A stretch of DNA of 12,992 nucleotides from an uncultured Campylobacter sp. (lineage in GTDB: Bacteria; Campylobacterota; Campylobacteria; Campylobacterales; Campylobacteraceae), in NCBI RefSeq assembly GCF_937997595.1, contig NZ_CALKTS010000288.1, positions 1-12,992 on the forward strand, given 5' to 3'. Numbering within the stretch: position 1 is the first letter of the stretch; every line of letters begins with the position of its first letter. Both the position numbers and the translations under genes were made by a program. Positions 6,639 to 12,921 of this stretch are shown here, piece after piece. The notes under the pieces are model-generated. The model saw only the letters and a program-made list of their open reading frames with translations, ran no database searches and was not told where the DNA came from.

Positions 6639-9140
6639 ATGCAACTGATGCAAAATACAACCTTCCCTAGCGATCTGCCTATCATCGTCGAGGACGAGCT
6701 ATTTTTATATCCATTTATGATAGCGCCTCTTTTCATCGGCGACGAGCATAACAAAAAAGCCCTCGATCTAGCCGCCAAAAACGAATCTATGATAATGGTC
6801 GTAAGCTCAAAGTCGGAATTTAGCGGCGATAGAAGCTTCGGCGGTATCTATAACGCAGGCGTAGTGGGCTCCGTGATGAGAACCGTGCCGCTTCCTGACG
6901 GTCGGGTTAAAATTTTATTCCAAGGCGCGCTAAAAGGCAAAATCGTAAAAGAAATTTCGCAAGATCCGCTGGTCGCTACCGTCGATATCATCCACGACGA
7001 GCGCGGCAACGATCAGAAATTAGACGCGCTAGTAAGCGTGCTAAAGGAAAAAACCAAGACGCTTAGCACGCTCACGCATTTTTTCCCGAACGATCTACTT
7101 AAAACCATCGACGACGGCACCGACGCCGCGCGCGTCTGCGATCTCATTTTAAGCGCACTGCGGTTAAAAAAGCAGGTAGCCTACTCGTTTTTTACCGAGA
7201 GCAACTTGCAAAAGCGCCTTTTCAACCTCATCAACTACATCTCCGACGAGATCGAAGCGCAGAGGCTCGAAAAGGAGATCAAAAGCAAAGTTCACTCCAA
7301 GATCGACAAGACGAACAAAGAGTATTTTTTAAAAGAGCAGCTCAAACAGATCCAAAAGGAGCTCGGCGGCGATGCCGATCGCGACGTCGAGATCGAGGAA
7401 TACCGCAAAAAGCTGGAAGCCAAAAAGCCCTATTTAGGCGAGGATGCTTATAAAGAGATCAAAAAGCAGATCGATAAATTTGCCCGCCTCCATCCGGACA
7501 GCGCCGATGCCGGGCTAGTGCAGAGCTATCTGGACTGGGTTTTGGAGGTGCCTTTTGAAAAGACCGCCAAACACAAGATGTCTATCGAGGGCGTCACCGC
7601 GCAGCTAAATAAAGACCACCACTCCCTAAAAAAGCCCAAGGCGCGCATCGAGGAATATTTCGCGCTAAAGCAGCTTTTAGAGCTTCGCGGCACAAGCGGC
7701 AAGAAGAGCAAAGAGGACGGCAAAAACGGTGGCGCAATTCTGTGTTTCTACGGCCCTCCCGGCGTGGGCAAGACGAGCCTTGCAAACTCCATCGCGACCG
7801 CGCTTAAGCGCAAACTCATCCGCATCGCTTTGGGCGGGCTCGAGGACGTAAACGAGCTACGCGGACACCGCCGCACCTATATCGGCGCGATGCCCGGCCG
7901 TATCGTGCAAGGCCTCATCGAGGCAAATCAGATGAACCCCGTCATCGTGCTTGATGAGATTGATAAAATTTCAAGTTCATACAAGGGCGATCCGACGGCG
8001 GTTCTGCTTGAAATTTTAGACCCCGAGCAAAACTCGAGCTTTAGGGATTACTATCTAAATTTCAACATCGATCTTAGCAAGATCATCTTTATCGCCACGG
8101 CAAACGACGTATCTCTCATACCAGCACCTCTGCGCGATAGGATGGAGTTTATCGAGCTTAGCTCATACACGCCGCAGGAGAAATTTCAGATCGCCAAAGA
8201 CTATCTGATCCCTCAGGAGCTGCAGCGCCACGGCTTAAAAGCCGCCGACATAGCGATCAACCCCGCAGCTCTTGCCGAGATCATCGAAGAGTACACGCGC
8301 GAAAGCGGCGTGCGAAACCTGCGCCGCCAGATCGCAGCGATCTTCCGCAAGGTCGCGGTTAAAATTTTAAAAGACAAAGAGTTTAAAAAGATCGTCGTGA
8401 CGACGAAAAATTTAAGCGAATTCCTAAATAAAAAGGTTTTCGAGATCGACGAGGTTGAAAAACGCGATCAAATCGGCATAGTAAACGGGCTTGCGTGGAC
8501 TGCGGTAGGCGGCGACGTGCTCAAGATCGAAGCGGTCAAGATCAAGGGTAAGGGCGCGATGACGATCACGGGCCAGCTCGGCGACGTGATGAAAGAATCC
8601 GCGCAGATCGCCTTTAGCGTCGTGAAGGTGTTAATCGACGAGGGCAAGCTACAAGCGGGGCAAGGCGCGGAGGTGGCAAAAGCCTCACGCGCGGGCAAAA
8701 ACTCCGCATTGCGCGCAAATGGCGGCGCGTCTAAAAGCTCGGCGGCGCGAAATTTAGGCGCGGAGGAAAATTCCGAAAGCTCGGAGCAGATTTATAATAA
8801 ATTTGACCTTCACATCCACGTACCCGAGGGCGCGACGCCGAAGGACGGACCGAGCGCGGGCATCACGATGAGCACGGCGATCGCGTCGATTTTAAGCGAG
8901 CGCGAGGTACGCGCAGATCTAGCGATGACGGGCGAGATCACGCTAAGCGGCAAGGTGCTGCCGATCGGCGGGCTTAAGGAGAAGCTCATCGCCGCGCACA
9001 AAGCCAAAATCGCTGAGGTTTTGATCCCGCGCAAAAACTACGAGCGCGACCTAGCGGAGATCCCGGACGAGGTCAAAAACGATCTGAAAATAACGCCGGT
9101 GGATCGGATCGAAGAGGTACTGAAGCTGGCGCTCGTTTAA
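6639..9140 (+). CDS. lon: ATP-dependent protease Lon (LonA)
   Basis: I start at the ATG at 6639 (833 residues). GAGGAG at 6631-6636 lies directly before it, and the product then begins with the normal LAN domain (PIIVEDELFLYPFMIAPLF). The frame is open further upstream, but only inside bamD. Domains in order: N-terminal LAN domain (about 10-200), long coiled-coil-rich helical part with KEYFLKEQLKQIQKELGG, AAA+ module with Walker A GPPGVGKT (372-379) and Walker B VIVLDEID (435-442), and the protease domain. The catalytic dyad is Ser739 in PKDGPSAG and Lys782, the second Lys of GLKEK. Their spacing of 43 equals that of E. coli S679/K722. Lon degrades misfolded and regulatory proteins in the cytoplasm. 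Odd point: about 46 low-complexity residues (672-717; Ala, Ser, Gly, Asn, Lys) are inserted in the protease domain before IYNKFDLHIHVPEG, where E. coli Lon has a short turn. Confidence 0.97.
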   Translation: MQLMQNTTFPSDLPIIVEDELFLYPFMIAPLFIGDEHNKKALDLAAKNESMIMVVSSKSEFSGDRSFGGIYNAGVVGSVMRTVPLPDGRVKILFQGALKGKIVKEISQDPLVATVDIIHDERGNDQKLDALVSVLKEKTKTLSTLTHFFPNDLLKTIDDGTDAARVCDLILSALRLKKQVAYSFFTESNLQKRLFNLINYISDEIEAQRLEKEIKSKVHSKIDKTNKEYFLKEQLKQIQKELGGDADRDVEIEEYRKKLEAKKPYLGEDAYKEIKKQIDKFARLHPDSADAGLVQSYLDWVLEVPFEKTAKHKMSIEGVTAQLNKDHHSLKKPKARIEEYFALKQLLELRGTSGKKSKEDGKNGGAILCFYGPPGVGKTSLANSIATALKRKLIRIALGGLEDVNELRGHRRTYIGAMPGRIVQGLIEANQMNPVIVLDEIDKISSSYKGDPTAVLLEILDPEQNSSFRDYYLNFNIDLSKIIFIATANDVSLIPAPLRDRMEFIELSSYTPQEKFQIAKDYLIPQELQRHGLKAADIAINPAALAEIIEEYTRESGVRNLRRQIAAIFRKVAVKILKDKEFKKIVVTTKNLSEFLNKKVFEIDEVEKRDQIGIVNGLAWTAVGGDVLKIEAVKIKGKGAMTITGQLGDVMKESAQIAFSVVKVLIDEGKLQAGQGAEVAKASRAGKNSALRANGGASKSSAARNLGAEENSESSEQIYNKFDLHIHVPEGATPKDGPSAGITMSTAIASILSEREVRADLAMTGEITLSGKVLPIGGLKEKLIAAHKAKIAEVLIPRKNYERDLAEIPDEVKNDLKITPVDRIEEVLKLALV

Positions 9141-9164
9141 ATTTAAAGCGCCGCTTTAAATTTA
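9138..9164 (+). terminator. hairpin ending the bamD-lon operon
   Basis: TAAATTTAAAGC (9138-9149) and GCTTTAAATTTA (9153-9164) are perfect reverse complements with a 3-base loop, a 12-bp stem that includes the lon stop codon. The T-rich half of the stem takes the place of a separate U-run. The symmetry would let it act in both directions. Confidence 0.55.
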
Positions 9165-9238
9165 GCCGCTTTAGTCGCGCGTTGGAGGTTAAGAGCCTAC
9201 AGGAGTATCTGGGCGGCGAATGAGGCTAAAACTAAAAT
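9165..9238 (+). other. spacer with a possible gene-end remnant
   Basis: From the base after the lon-frame region, one plus-strand frame reads as protein-like (LEVKSLQEYLGGE, 9182-9220) and stops at 9221-9223. It has no start codon with a ribosome site. It may be the relic of a former gene end or chance. No homologue is recognised. Confidence 0.15.
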
Positions 9239-9265
9239 CGTCAAATTTAGCCGCCAAATTTGACG
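9239..9265. repeat. perfect inverted repeat, 10-bp arms
   Basis: CGTCAAATTT (9239-9248) and AAATTTGACG (9256-9265) flank a 7-base loop. It is the second of three long palindromes between lon and the next gene. It could be a terminator, an mRNA-stabilising stem, or an effect of the AAATTT-rich composition. Confidence 0.7.
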
Positions 9266-9274
9266 TCCATAAAT

Positions 9275-9318
9275 TCAGCCAAATTTAGATGTTAAATTTG
9301 CATTCTAAATTTGGCTGA
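9275..9318. repeat. perfect inverted repeat, 15-bp arms
   Basis: TCAGCCAAATTTAGA (9275-9289) and TCTAAATTTGGCTGA (9304-9318) are perfect reverse complements around a 14-base loop. This is the longest perfect stem I found in the window. No U-run follows, so it is not a standard terminator. Confidence 0.75.
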
Positions 9319-9414
9319 GCGCTACCATAGACTCTGAAATTTTAAAATCCTACCGCAAGGCGCACGGAATTTTAAAACTCTTTAGATTCCCGCTTGCGCC
9401 GTTTGCGATCAAAA

Positions 9415-9420
9415 TATAAA
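9415..9420 (+). promoter_or_regulatory. -10-like TATAAA close to the next start codon
   Basis: TATAAA ends 8 bases before the ATG at 9429. If it is a working -10 box, transcription would begin at or within two bases of the start codon, giving an almost leaderless mRNA. That would fit the lack of a good ribosome site there. No clear -35 element is seen. Confidence 0.25.
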
Positions 9421-9428
9421 GCAAGAAA

Positions 9429-10070
9429 ATGATAAGACTAAAAGCAAGATTAAGATTGGCTGCAAGGAAGCTTGAAATCGCCTTTTTTGTTAGCCTGATC
9501 GCTTATATTTTGGCTGCTTTGAGCCTATTTATCGTGCCCGAAGACATCTTGTCCGCTCACGCAGATTTTAGAGATTTTACGGCATTTATGGCGGATTTTT
9601 ATCCTGCTATAAACGTAGCGCAGACTAAAACCGCCTTTGGCGACGTAGCGTCGTTTCATCTTAGCTATTTGTACTTTTTTATGCTAGTTTGTTTGCTGTT
9701 TGCGGGACTTTACGGCGTGGCAAAAGGGGCTACCGGTAGGCTTGAGGAAAACAAAAACAACGCCCAAGCGCTTTCGCAAGGCATTATTTTATTTGCGCTT
9801 ATCGTATGCTTTTTGATTTTCGGCGGACTGGATGATTTTTACTCTGGTTATAGCATATGGCACTCTTATCGCCCGACGCGAGAGTTCATAGCACAGATGA
9901 GGCTAGAATTATTTTCATACTATGAAATGATCGGCTTTGGCATTGCGAATTTTTGCGTGATGATATCGGCATATCTTATTGTGCAGATTTGTAGGCAGCT
10001 GCTGGCATTTGTTTCGCTTAGGGCTCGCCAAACGACTGCGTTTTTCGGACGGATTTTCGGACGTCGCTAG
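9429..10070 (+). CDS. membrane protein of unknown function, four predicted helices
   Basis: The 213-residue protein begins with a very basic stretch (MIRLKARLRLAARK). Four hydrophobic segments follow at about 17-36, 78-98, 118-134 and 166-187, and the tail is rich in Arg and Phe (RRARQ-type, ending FGRIFGRR). The basic ends suggest both termini lie in the cytoplasm. The loop between the first two helices (about 40-77) is acidic and aromatic and would face the periplasm. The second periplasmic loop holds DDFYSGYSIWHSYRP. I do not recognise the family and see no catalytic motif. The only start candidate before the first helix is the ATG at 9429, with no convincing ribosome site (AAGCAAGAAA precedes it). 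It stands alone between inverted-repeat-rich spacers, so it is probably a single transcription unit. Confidence 0.7.
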   Translation: MIRLKARLRLAARKLEIAFFVSLIAYILAALSLFIVPEDILSAHADFRDFTAFMADFYPAINVAQTKTAFGDVASFHLSYLYFFMLVCLLFAGLYGVAKGATGRLEENKNNAQALSQGIILFALIVCFLIFGGLDDFYSGYSIWHSYRPTREFIAQMRLELFSYYEMIGFGIANFCVMISAYLIVQICRQLLAFVSLRARQTTAFFGRIFGRR

Positions 10071-10087
10071 CCGACTCGGTAAGGGTT

Positions 10088-10165
10088 GTTTAAATTTGAC
10101 CGTACTCGTCGATAAATGAGCGCAAATTTAGCTCAAATTTGACGCGCGAAACGCTAAATTTAAAC
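10088..10165. repeat. nested inverted repeats between convergent genes
   Basis: GTTTAAATTT (10088-10097) pairs with AAATTTAAAC (10156-10165). Inside it CAAATTT (10123-10129) pairs with AAATTTG (10135-10141) around AGCTC. An alternative inner pairing is TGAGC (10117-10121) with GCTCA (10131-10135). The element sits between the end of the membrane-protein gene and the end of the minus-strand pseudogene, where a bidirectional terminator would be expected. Confidence 0.5.
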
Positions 10166-10181
10166 GGCTAAAACCATAAAT

Positions 10182-10626
10182 TTAAGCCGCGCGGCGTATT
10201 TGCTTTAGTTTTATTCTGATAAAATTTGCTTGTAGTAGCGCTCCTTCTTTATTCGGCGAGTTTGTGAGCCGCTCTAGCGCCTCTTTGGCGAGTTTTTCGG
10301 GTTCTCTTAAATCCTTTTTGCGCTTAAATTATCTAGCAGCTTTGTTTTTGCCTTCGCCGCGCTTAGGCACAAAAAGTCAAAACATACGTAAATGCGAGCA
10401 AAATCTCTGCGCAGGCGAGATAAATGCTAAAAATTTTCGTCGAAATCAGCGCGATATAAAGCGATAAAATACACGCGGGCGCGAACATGGCGAGGCTAAA
10501 TTTGGGGTCTTGTAAGCAAAGGCGCGTGGCAAATTTAATAAAAGCGTAAAATTTCGCCAAAACGCCCAAAGCGAAGTATCCTACCGCCGCCAAAAACAGT
10601 GCGCAAGCGCAGTAAAATATAATCAT
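10182..10626 (-). pseudogene. small membrane protein with two apparent single-base frameshifts
   Basis: An ATG at 10626 opens 87 residues with hydrophobic segments at about 2-24, 44-62 and 66-85, ending at TAA 10365-10363. Adding one base in the run of five at 10371-10375 continues the protein in the next frame (LCLSAAKAKTKLLDNLSA). Adding one base in the run of five at 10315-10319 continues it in the third frame (KKDLREPEKLAKEALERL and on) to TAA at 10184-10182. The conceptual product is about 148 residues, a helical membrane part plus a basic, helical cytoplasmic tail. The two downstream pieces have no start codon or ribosome site of their own but have clear coding character. The good GGAG site (minus strand, near 10650) is too far from the ATG. 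It would suit an in-frame TTA codon at 10644-10642 that could once have been a TTG start. Family unknown. Sequencing errors in the two runs are an alternative to true decay. Confidence 0.55.
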
Positions 10627-10746
10627 AAAAGTCGTTTCGCTTAAATTTTCTCCTTTTTCTTTTTAAATTTTAGAGTTTTCGCCGTTTAATTTGGCTTAAT
10701 CAAATTTAGCTTTACCCTGCTAGCTCTCGCCCAAATTTAACCCCAG

Positions 10747-10768
10747 CTTAAGCATAAGATTATATACT
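10747..10768 (+). promoter_or_regulatory. candidate promoter of the EamA transporter gene
   Basis: TATACT (10763-10768) is preceded after 10 bases by CTTAAG (10747-10752) and lies 24 bases before the ATG at 10793. On the opposite strand a perfect TATAAT (10764-10759) overlaps it, so the site could drive divergent transcription toward the pseudogene as well. Confidence 0.4.
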
Positions 10769-10792
10769 TTGGCTTTAAATTTAAGGCGGCAA

Positions 10793-11692
10793 ATGAGATC
10801 TCAGAGTGAATTTTTCGGTGTTTTCGTCACGCTTCTTGGCGGCGTATTATGGGGATTTAGCAGTGTTTGCGGGCAGTATCTGTTCACGCAAAAGGGCGTC
10901 AGCGCCGACTGGCTCGTGCCCTACCGCCTAGGCCTCGCCGGGCTTGCGATGGTAGCGTATTACATCGCTCGCTCGCCGCGCCTAGCCCTCGCTCCGCTAA
11001 AAGATCGCGTGCTTTTGCCGCAGCTGCTCATCTACGCGTTTTTTGGGCTTATGATGACACAGTATTCGTACTTTTGCGGTGTCGAGCTCTCAAACGCCGC
11101 CGTCGCGACCGTGATCCAGTACTCCGCGCCCGCGCTCATCCTTGCCGTCGTTTGCTTTTTAGAACGACGCGTGCCTAAAAAGGTCGAGCTCATCGCGCTC
11201 ATTTTCGCGGTGCTGGGCGTCGTGCTGCTCGCTACCCACGGCGATCTTGGCTCGCTCGTTATCAGCGCAGAGGCGCTGGTTTGGTGCCTCATTAGCGCGC
11301 TTGGCGTCGTGATCTACAGCCTCATCCCGACTAAGCTAAATCAAAAATACCCCGTCGCGTTAAATTTAGGCTGGGGCATGGTCATCGGCGGCGGCGCGCT
11401 TGCGCTTTACACGCGGGTTTGGCAGCTGGGCGGCGTGAGCGACGCAGACGGCTTTGCGGCGCTTGTCGCGGTGGTGATTTTAGGCACGATATGCGCGTTT
11501 AGCTTTTACATGACGGGGCTAAAGATAATAGGCGCGAGCAGGGCGAGCATGATCGCGTGCATCGAGCCGGTGAGCGCGGCGGCGTTTGCTTATTTTTGGC
11601 TGGGGACGGAGTTCGTGTTTCTTGATTTTGCGGGCTTTACGCTCATTATCTCGTGCATATTTTTGCTGGCTAAAGATAGGAAAAAGGCGTAA
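10793..11692 (+). CDS. EamA-family (DMT superfamily) transporter
   Basis: The 299-residue protein consists of two EamA repeats with about ten membrane helices in total. The first repeat covers about 6-148 (LLGGVLWGFSSVCGQYLF, then AAVATVIQYSAPALILAVVCFLERR). The second covers about 158-293 (ALVWCLISALGVVIYSL, then GASRASMIACIEPVSAAAFAYFWLGT). That EPV segment is the usual signature near the end of each repeat. These proteins sit in the inner membrane and export metabolites such as amino acids; the substrate cannot be read from sequence. I start at the ATG at 10793 because AAGGCGG lies 8 bases before it. A TTG at 10769 in the same frame overlaps the promoter. The coding sequence is visibly richer in G+C than the pilin operon or the surface-protein gene. 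A 73-base stretch (11399-11471) recurs, diverged, at 12672-12744 on the other strand. Confidence 0.9.
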   Translation: MRSQSEFFGVFVTLLGGVLWGFSSVCGQYLFTQKGVSADWLVPYRLGLAGLAMVAYYIARSPRLALAPLKDRVLLPQLLIYAFFGLMMTQYSYFCGVELSNAAVATVIQYSAPALILAVVCFLERRVPKKVELIALIFAVLGVVLLATHGDLGSLVISAEALVWCLISALGVVIYSLIPTKLNQKYPVALNLGWGMVIGGGALALYTRVWQLGGVSDADGFAALVAVVILGTICAFSFYMTGLKIIGASRASMIACIEPVSAAAFAYFWLGTEFVFLDFAGFTLIISCIFLLAKDRKKA

Positions 11693-11705
11693 ATTTGGAG
11701 GAGAG

Positions 11706-12128
11706 ATGATCTATTTGGCGCAGACGGATACGACGGCGGGATTTTTGAGTAAGGATTTTCGCGAGATAAACGCACTCAAACGCCGAGCGGCGGACAAACC
11801 CTGCCTCATAACGACGGCGAAGCTTAGCGAGCTAAAAAATCTCGCTCGCGTGCCAGCTAAATTTAAAAATTTAGTGCGCCGCGCGAGGAAAACGACCTTT
11901 TTATATCCAAACGCCAAAGCCGTGCGTGTCGTAAAAGAGTGCGCCCACGAGGAGTTTTTACGTAAATTTGACTGGCTCTACTCCAGCAGCGCAAATTTAA
12001 ACGGGCAAAATTTCGATGAAGCCTGGGCGAAAGCGGCGGCGGATCAGGTCGTGGATCAAAATTTCAGCCAAAACGAAAGCTCGAAAATTTATAAAATTTC
12101 AAAAATGCGCTTAAAGCGGCTGAGGTAG
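11706..12128 (+). CDS. short Sua5/YciO/YrdC-family protein
   Basis: The 140-residue product keeps YrdC-fold landmarks in order: TDTTAGF (7-13), matching the substrate-site T-x-T-x-x-G start; KRRAADKP (25-32), matching KxRPxxxP; and YSSSANLNG (92-100), matching the TSAN-x-G motif. Full TsaC/Sua5 proteins make threonylcarbamoyl-AMP for the t6A modification of tRNA and are 190 residues or more. This one lacks part of the central segment (no clear PGP-T motif; TTFLYPNAKAVRVV stands there). It is therefore either a reduced TsaC of the epsilonproteobacterial kind or a relative with a different role. GGAGGAGAG precedes the ATG at 11706, 13 bases after the transporter stop, so the two genes form an operon. 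A longer frame reaching back into the transporter gene is overlap only. Confidence 0.75.
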   Translation: MIYLAQTDTTAGFLSKDFREINALKRRAADKPCLITTAKLSELKNLARVPAKFKNLVRRARKTTFLYPNAKAVRVVKECAHEEFLRKFDWLYSSSANLNGQNFDEAWAKAAADQVVDQNFSQNESSKIYKISKMRLKRLR

Positions 12129-12195
12129 CGCTGCACTCAAAATTTAAACACGCAAAGAGCGCTCAAAAAAGAGGCGCCACGGGAAGTAACTTTAT

Positions 12196-12304
12196 AAATT
12201 TAAACGGCTTTGCAAATTTAAAACTGGATACCTCGCTTCGGCTACCGCATCCTCTGCACAATTTAAAACGGCTTTCTAAATTTAAAATAGCTCTGTAAAT
12301 TTAA
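12196..12304. repeat. three imperfect copies of an AAATTTAAA-bounded unit
   Basis: Copies at about 12196-12223, 12260-12287 and 12278-12304 share the plan AAATTTAAA, a core of about 9 bases (ACGGCTTTGC, ACGGCTTTCT, ATAGCTCTGT), then AAATTTAA. The second and third share their border. The unit is close to what general Campylobacter spacer composition would give, so its status as a true repeat is uncertain. Confidence 0.45.
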
Positions 12305-12496
12305 CCGAACCGCAAAATCCCGCCGCAAATAAACCGCGCAAATACCGTCTGAAATTTTAAAAAATCACGAAAAGATCACGGCAAACTCGTAGAAAAATTA
12401 TATAAAAAGCCACAAAATTCTACTGCAGATTGTCGCCGATTTCTATCAGAGCCGCTACGTGCCGATATTTTAATAAAAGCTACGCGGCCTGCTTTA

Positions 12497-12612
12497 GATT
12501 AAAATTTCGCCGCTTCTGCCGATAGTTTTAATTAAAATTTCATCGCCGCGTGAGTAAATTTCGATCAAAATTCTATCATCGCCATTGTATATCAAAAATC
12601 CCACCATCGCCG
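12497..12612. repeat. degenerate tandem repeat, about 30-base period
   Basis: Four related units on the plus strand read approximately (G)AT-T/C-AAAATT, a few bases, then ATCGCCG, beginning near 12497, 12530, 12563 and 12590. On the minus strand one frame through them is open for 37 codons from ATG 12607 to TAA 12496-12494 and reads as a repeat (NGDDRILIEI, RGDEILIKTI, RSGEILI). There is no ribosome site, so I do not call it a gene. Confidence 0.45.
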
Positions 12613-12645
12613 ATATTATCGCCTTTCATCGCTACTATTATTGCT

Positions 12646-12921
12646 TTACCTAGCCGCTATTGCTACTGCCGCCGCAGCAAGCGCCGCAAAGCCCTGCGCG
12701 TCGCTCACGCCCTTTAGCTGCCAAAGCTGCGCGTAAAGCGCAAGCGGTCTCCATTGCCGCACCAAGACGACGACCGATCCTCGATAAAATTTCCGCCGCC
12801 CGCCGCGTAGCGCATCAAAGCAAACGCCGTAAATTTTAAAATTTAAACCGCCTCTCGCCGCACGGTACCGATAAATTCCGCCGACTAGTCCTTCATTCAC
12901 GCATAAATCATAAATTTTCAT
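12646..12921 (-). pseudogene. relic containing a fragment of a second EamA transporter
   Basis: The minus-strand frame from ATG 12921 to the stop at 12648-12646 (91 codons) is open but has no ribosome site. Only its C-terminal part is recognisable: LALYAQLWQLKGVSDAQGF matches LALYTRVWQLGGVSDADGF of the intact transporter upstream (residues 203-221). At DNA level 12672-12744 (minus) and 11399-11471 (plus) agree at 61 of 73 positions by my count. The flanks do not match, and the rest of the frame is not EamA-like. I read this as what is left of a paralogous or duplicated transporter gene after decay and rearrangement. The open frame around it is probably accidental. Confidence 0.6.

Larger units (their letters stand above)
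12129..12645. other. 517-base non-coding region with degenerate repeats
   Basis: I find no gene with a ribosome site. The first part is built of AAATTTAAA-rich repeats (listed separately) and the last part of degenerate units with ATCGCC. A palindrome GAGCGCTC (12157-12164) lies shortly after the YrdC-like gene. An upstream AGCGCT could pair with it as a weak terminator stem, but there is no U-run. Confidence 0.5.

Noticed and set aside
7526..7785. Minus-strand ORFs within lon
   Set aside because: They are shadows of the G+C-richer lon coding frame, without ribosome sites or protein-like sequence.
10371..10375. Phase-variable homopolymer
   Set aside because: Runs of five bases are far shorter than the tracts of eight or more that switch genes in Campylobacter. 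A fixed deletion or sequencing error is more likely.
10264..10467. Plus-strand 67-codon frame
   Set aside because: It lies antisense to the frameshifted membrane-protein gene, has no ribosome site, and its sequence is not protein-like.
10769..10792. TTG start of the EamA gene at 10769
   Set aside because: It overlaps the -10 box and lacks a ribosome site. The ATG at 10793 has AAGGCGG at good distance.
11586..11705. Extended start of the YrdC-like gene inside the transporter gene
   Set aside because: The 40 additional residues are an out-of-frame reading of the transporter. The ATG at 11706 has a strong GGAGGAGAG site and starts at the fold's normal first strand.
12494..12607. 37-codon minus-strand ORF over the tandem repeat
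   Set aside because: No ribosome site and no known relative. The open frame follows from the repeat itself.
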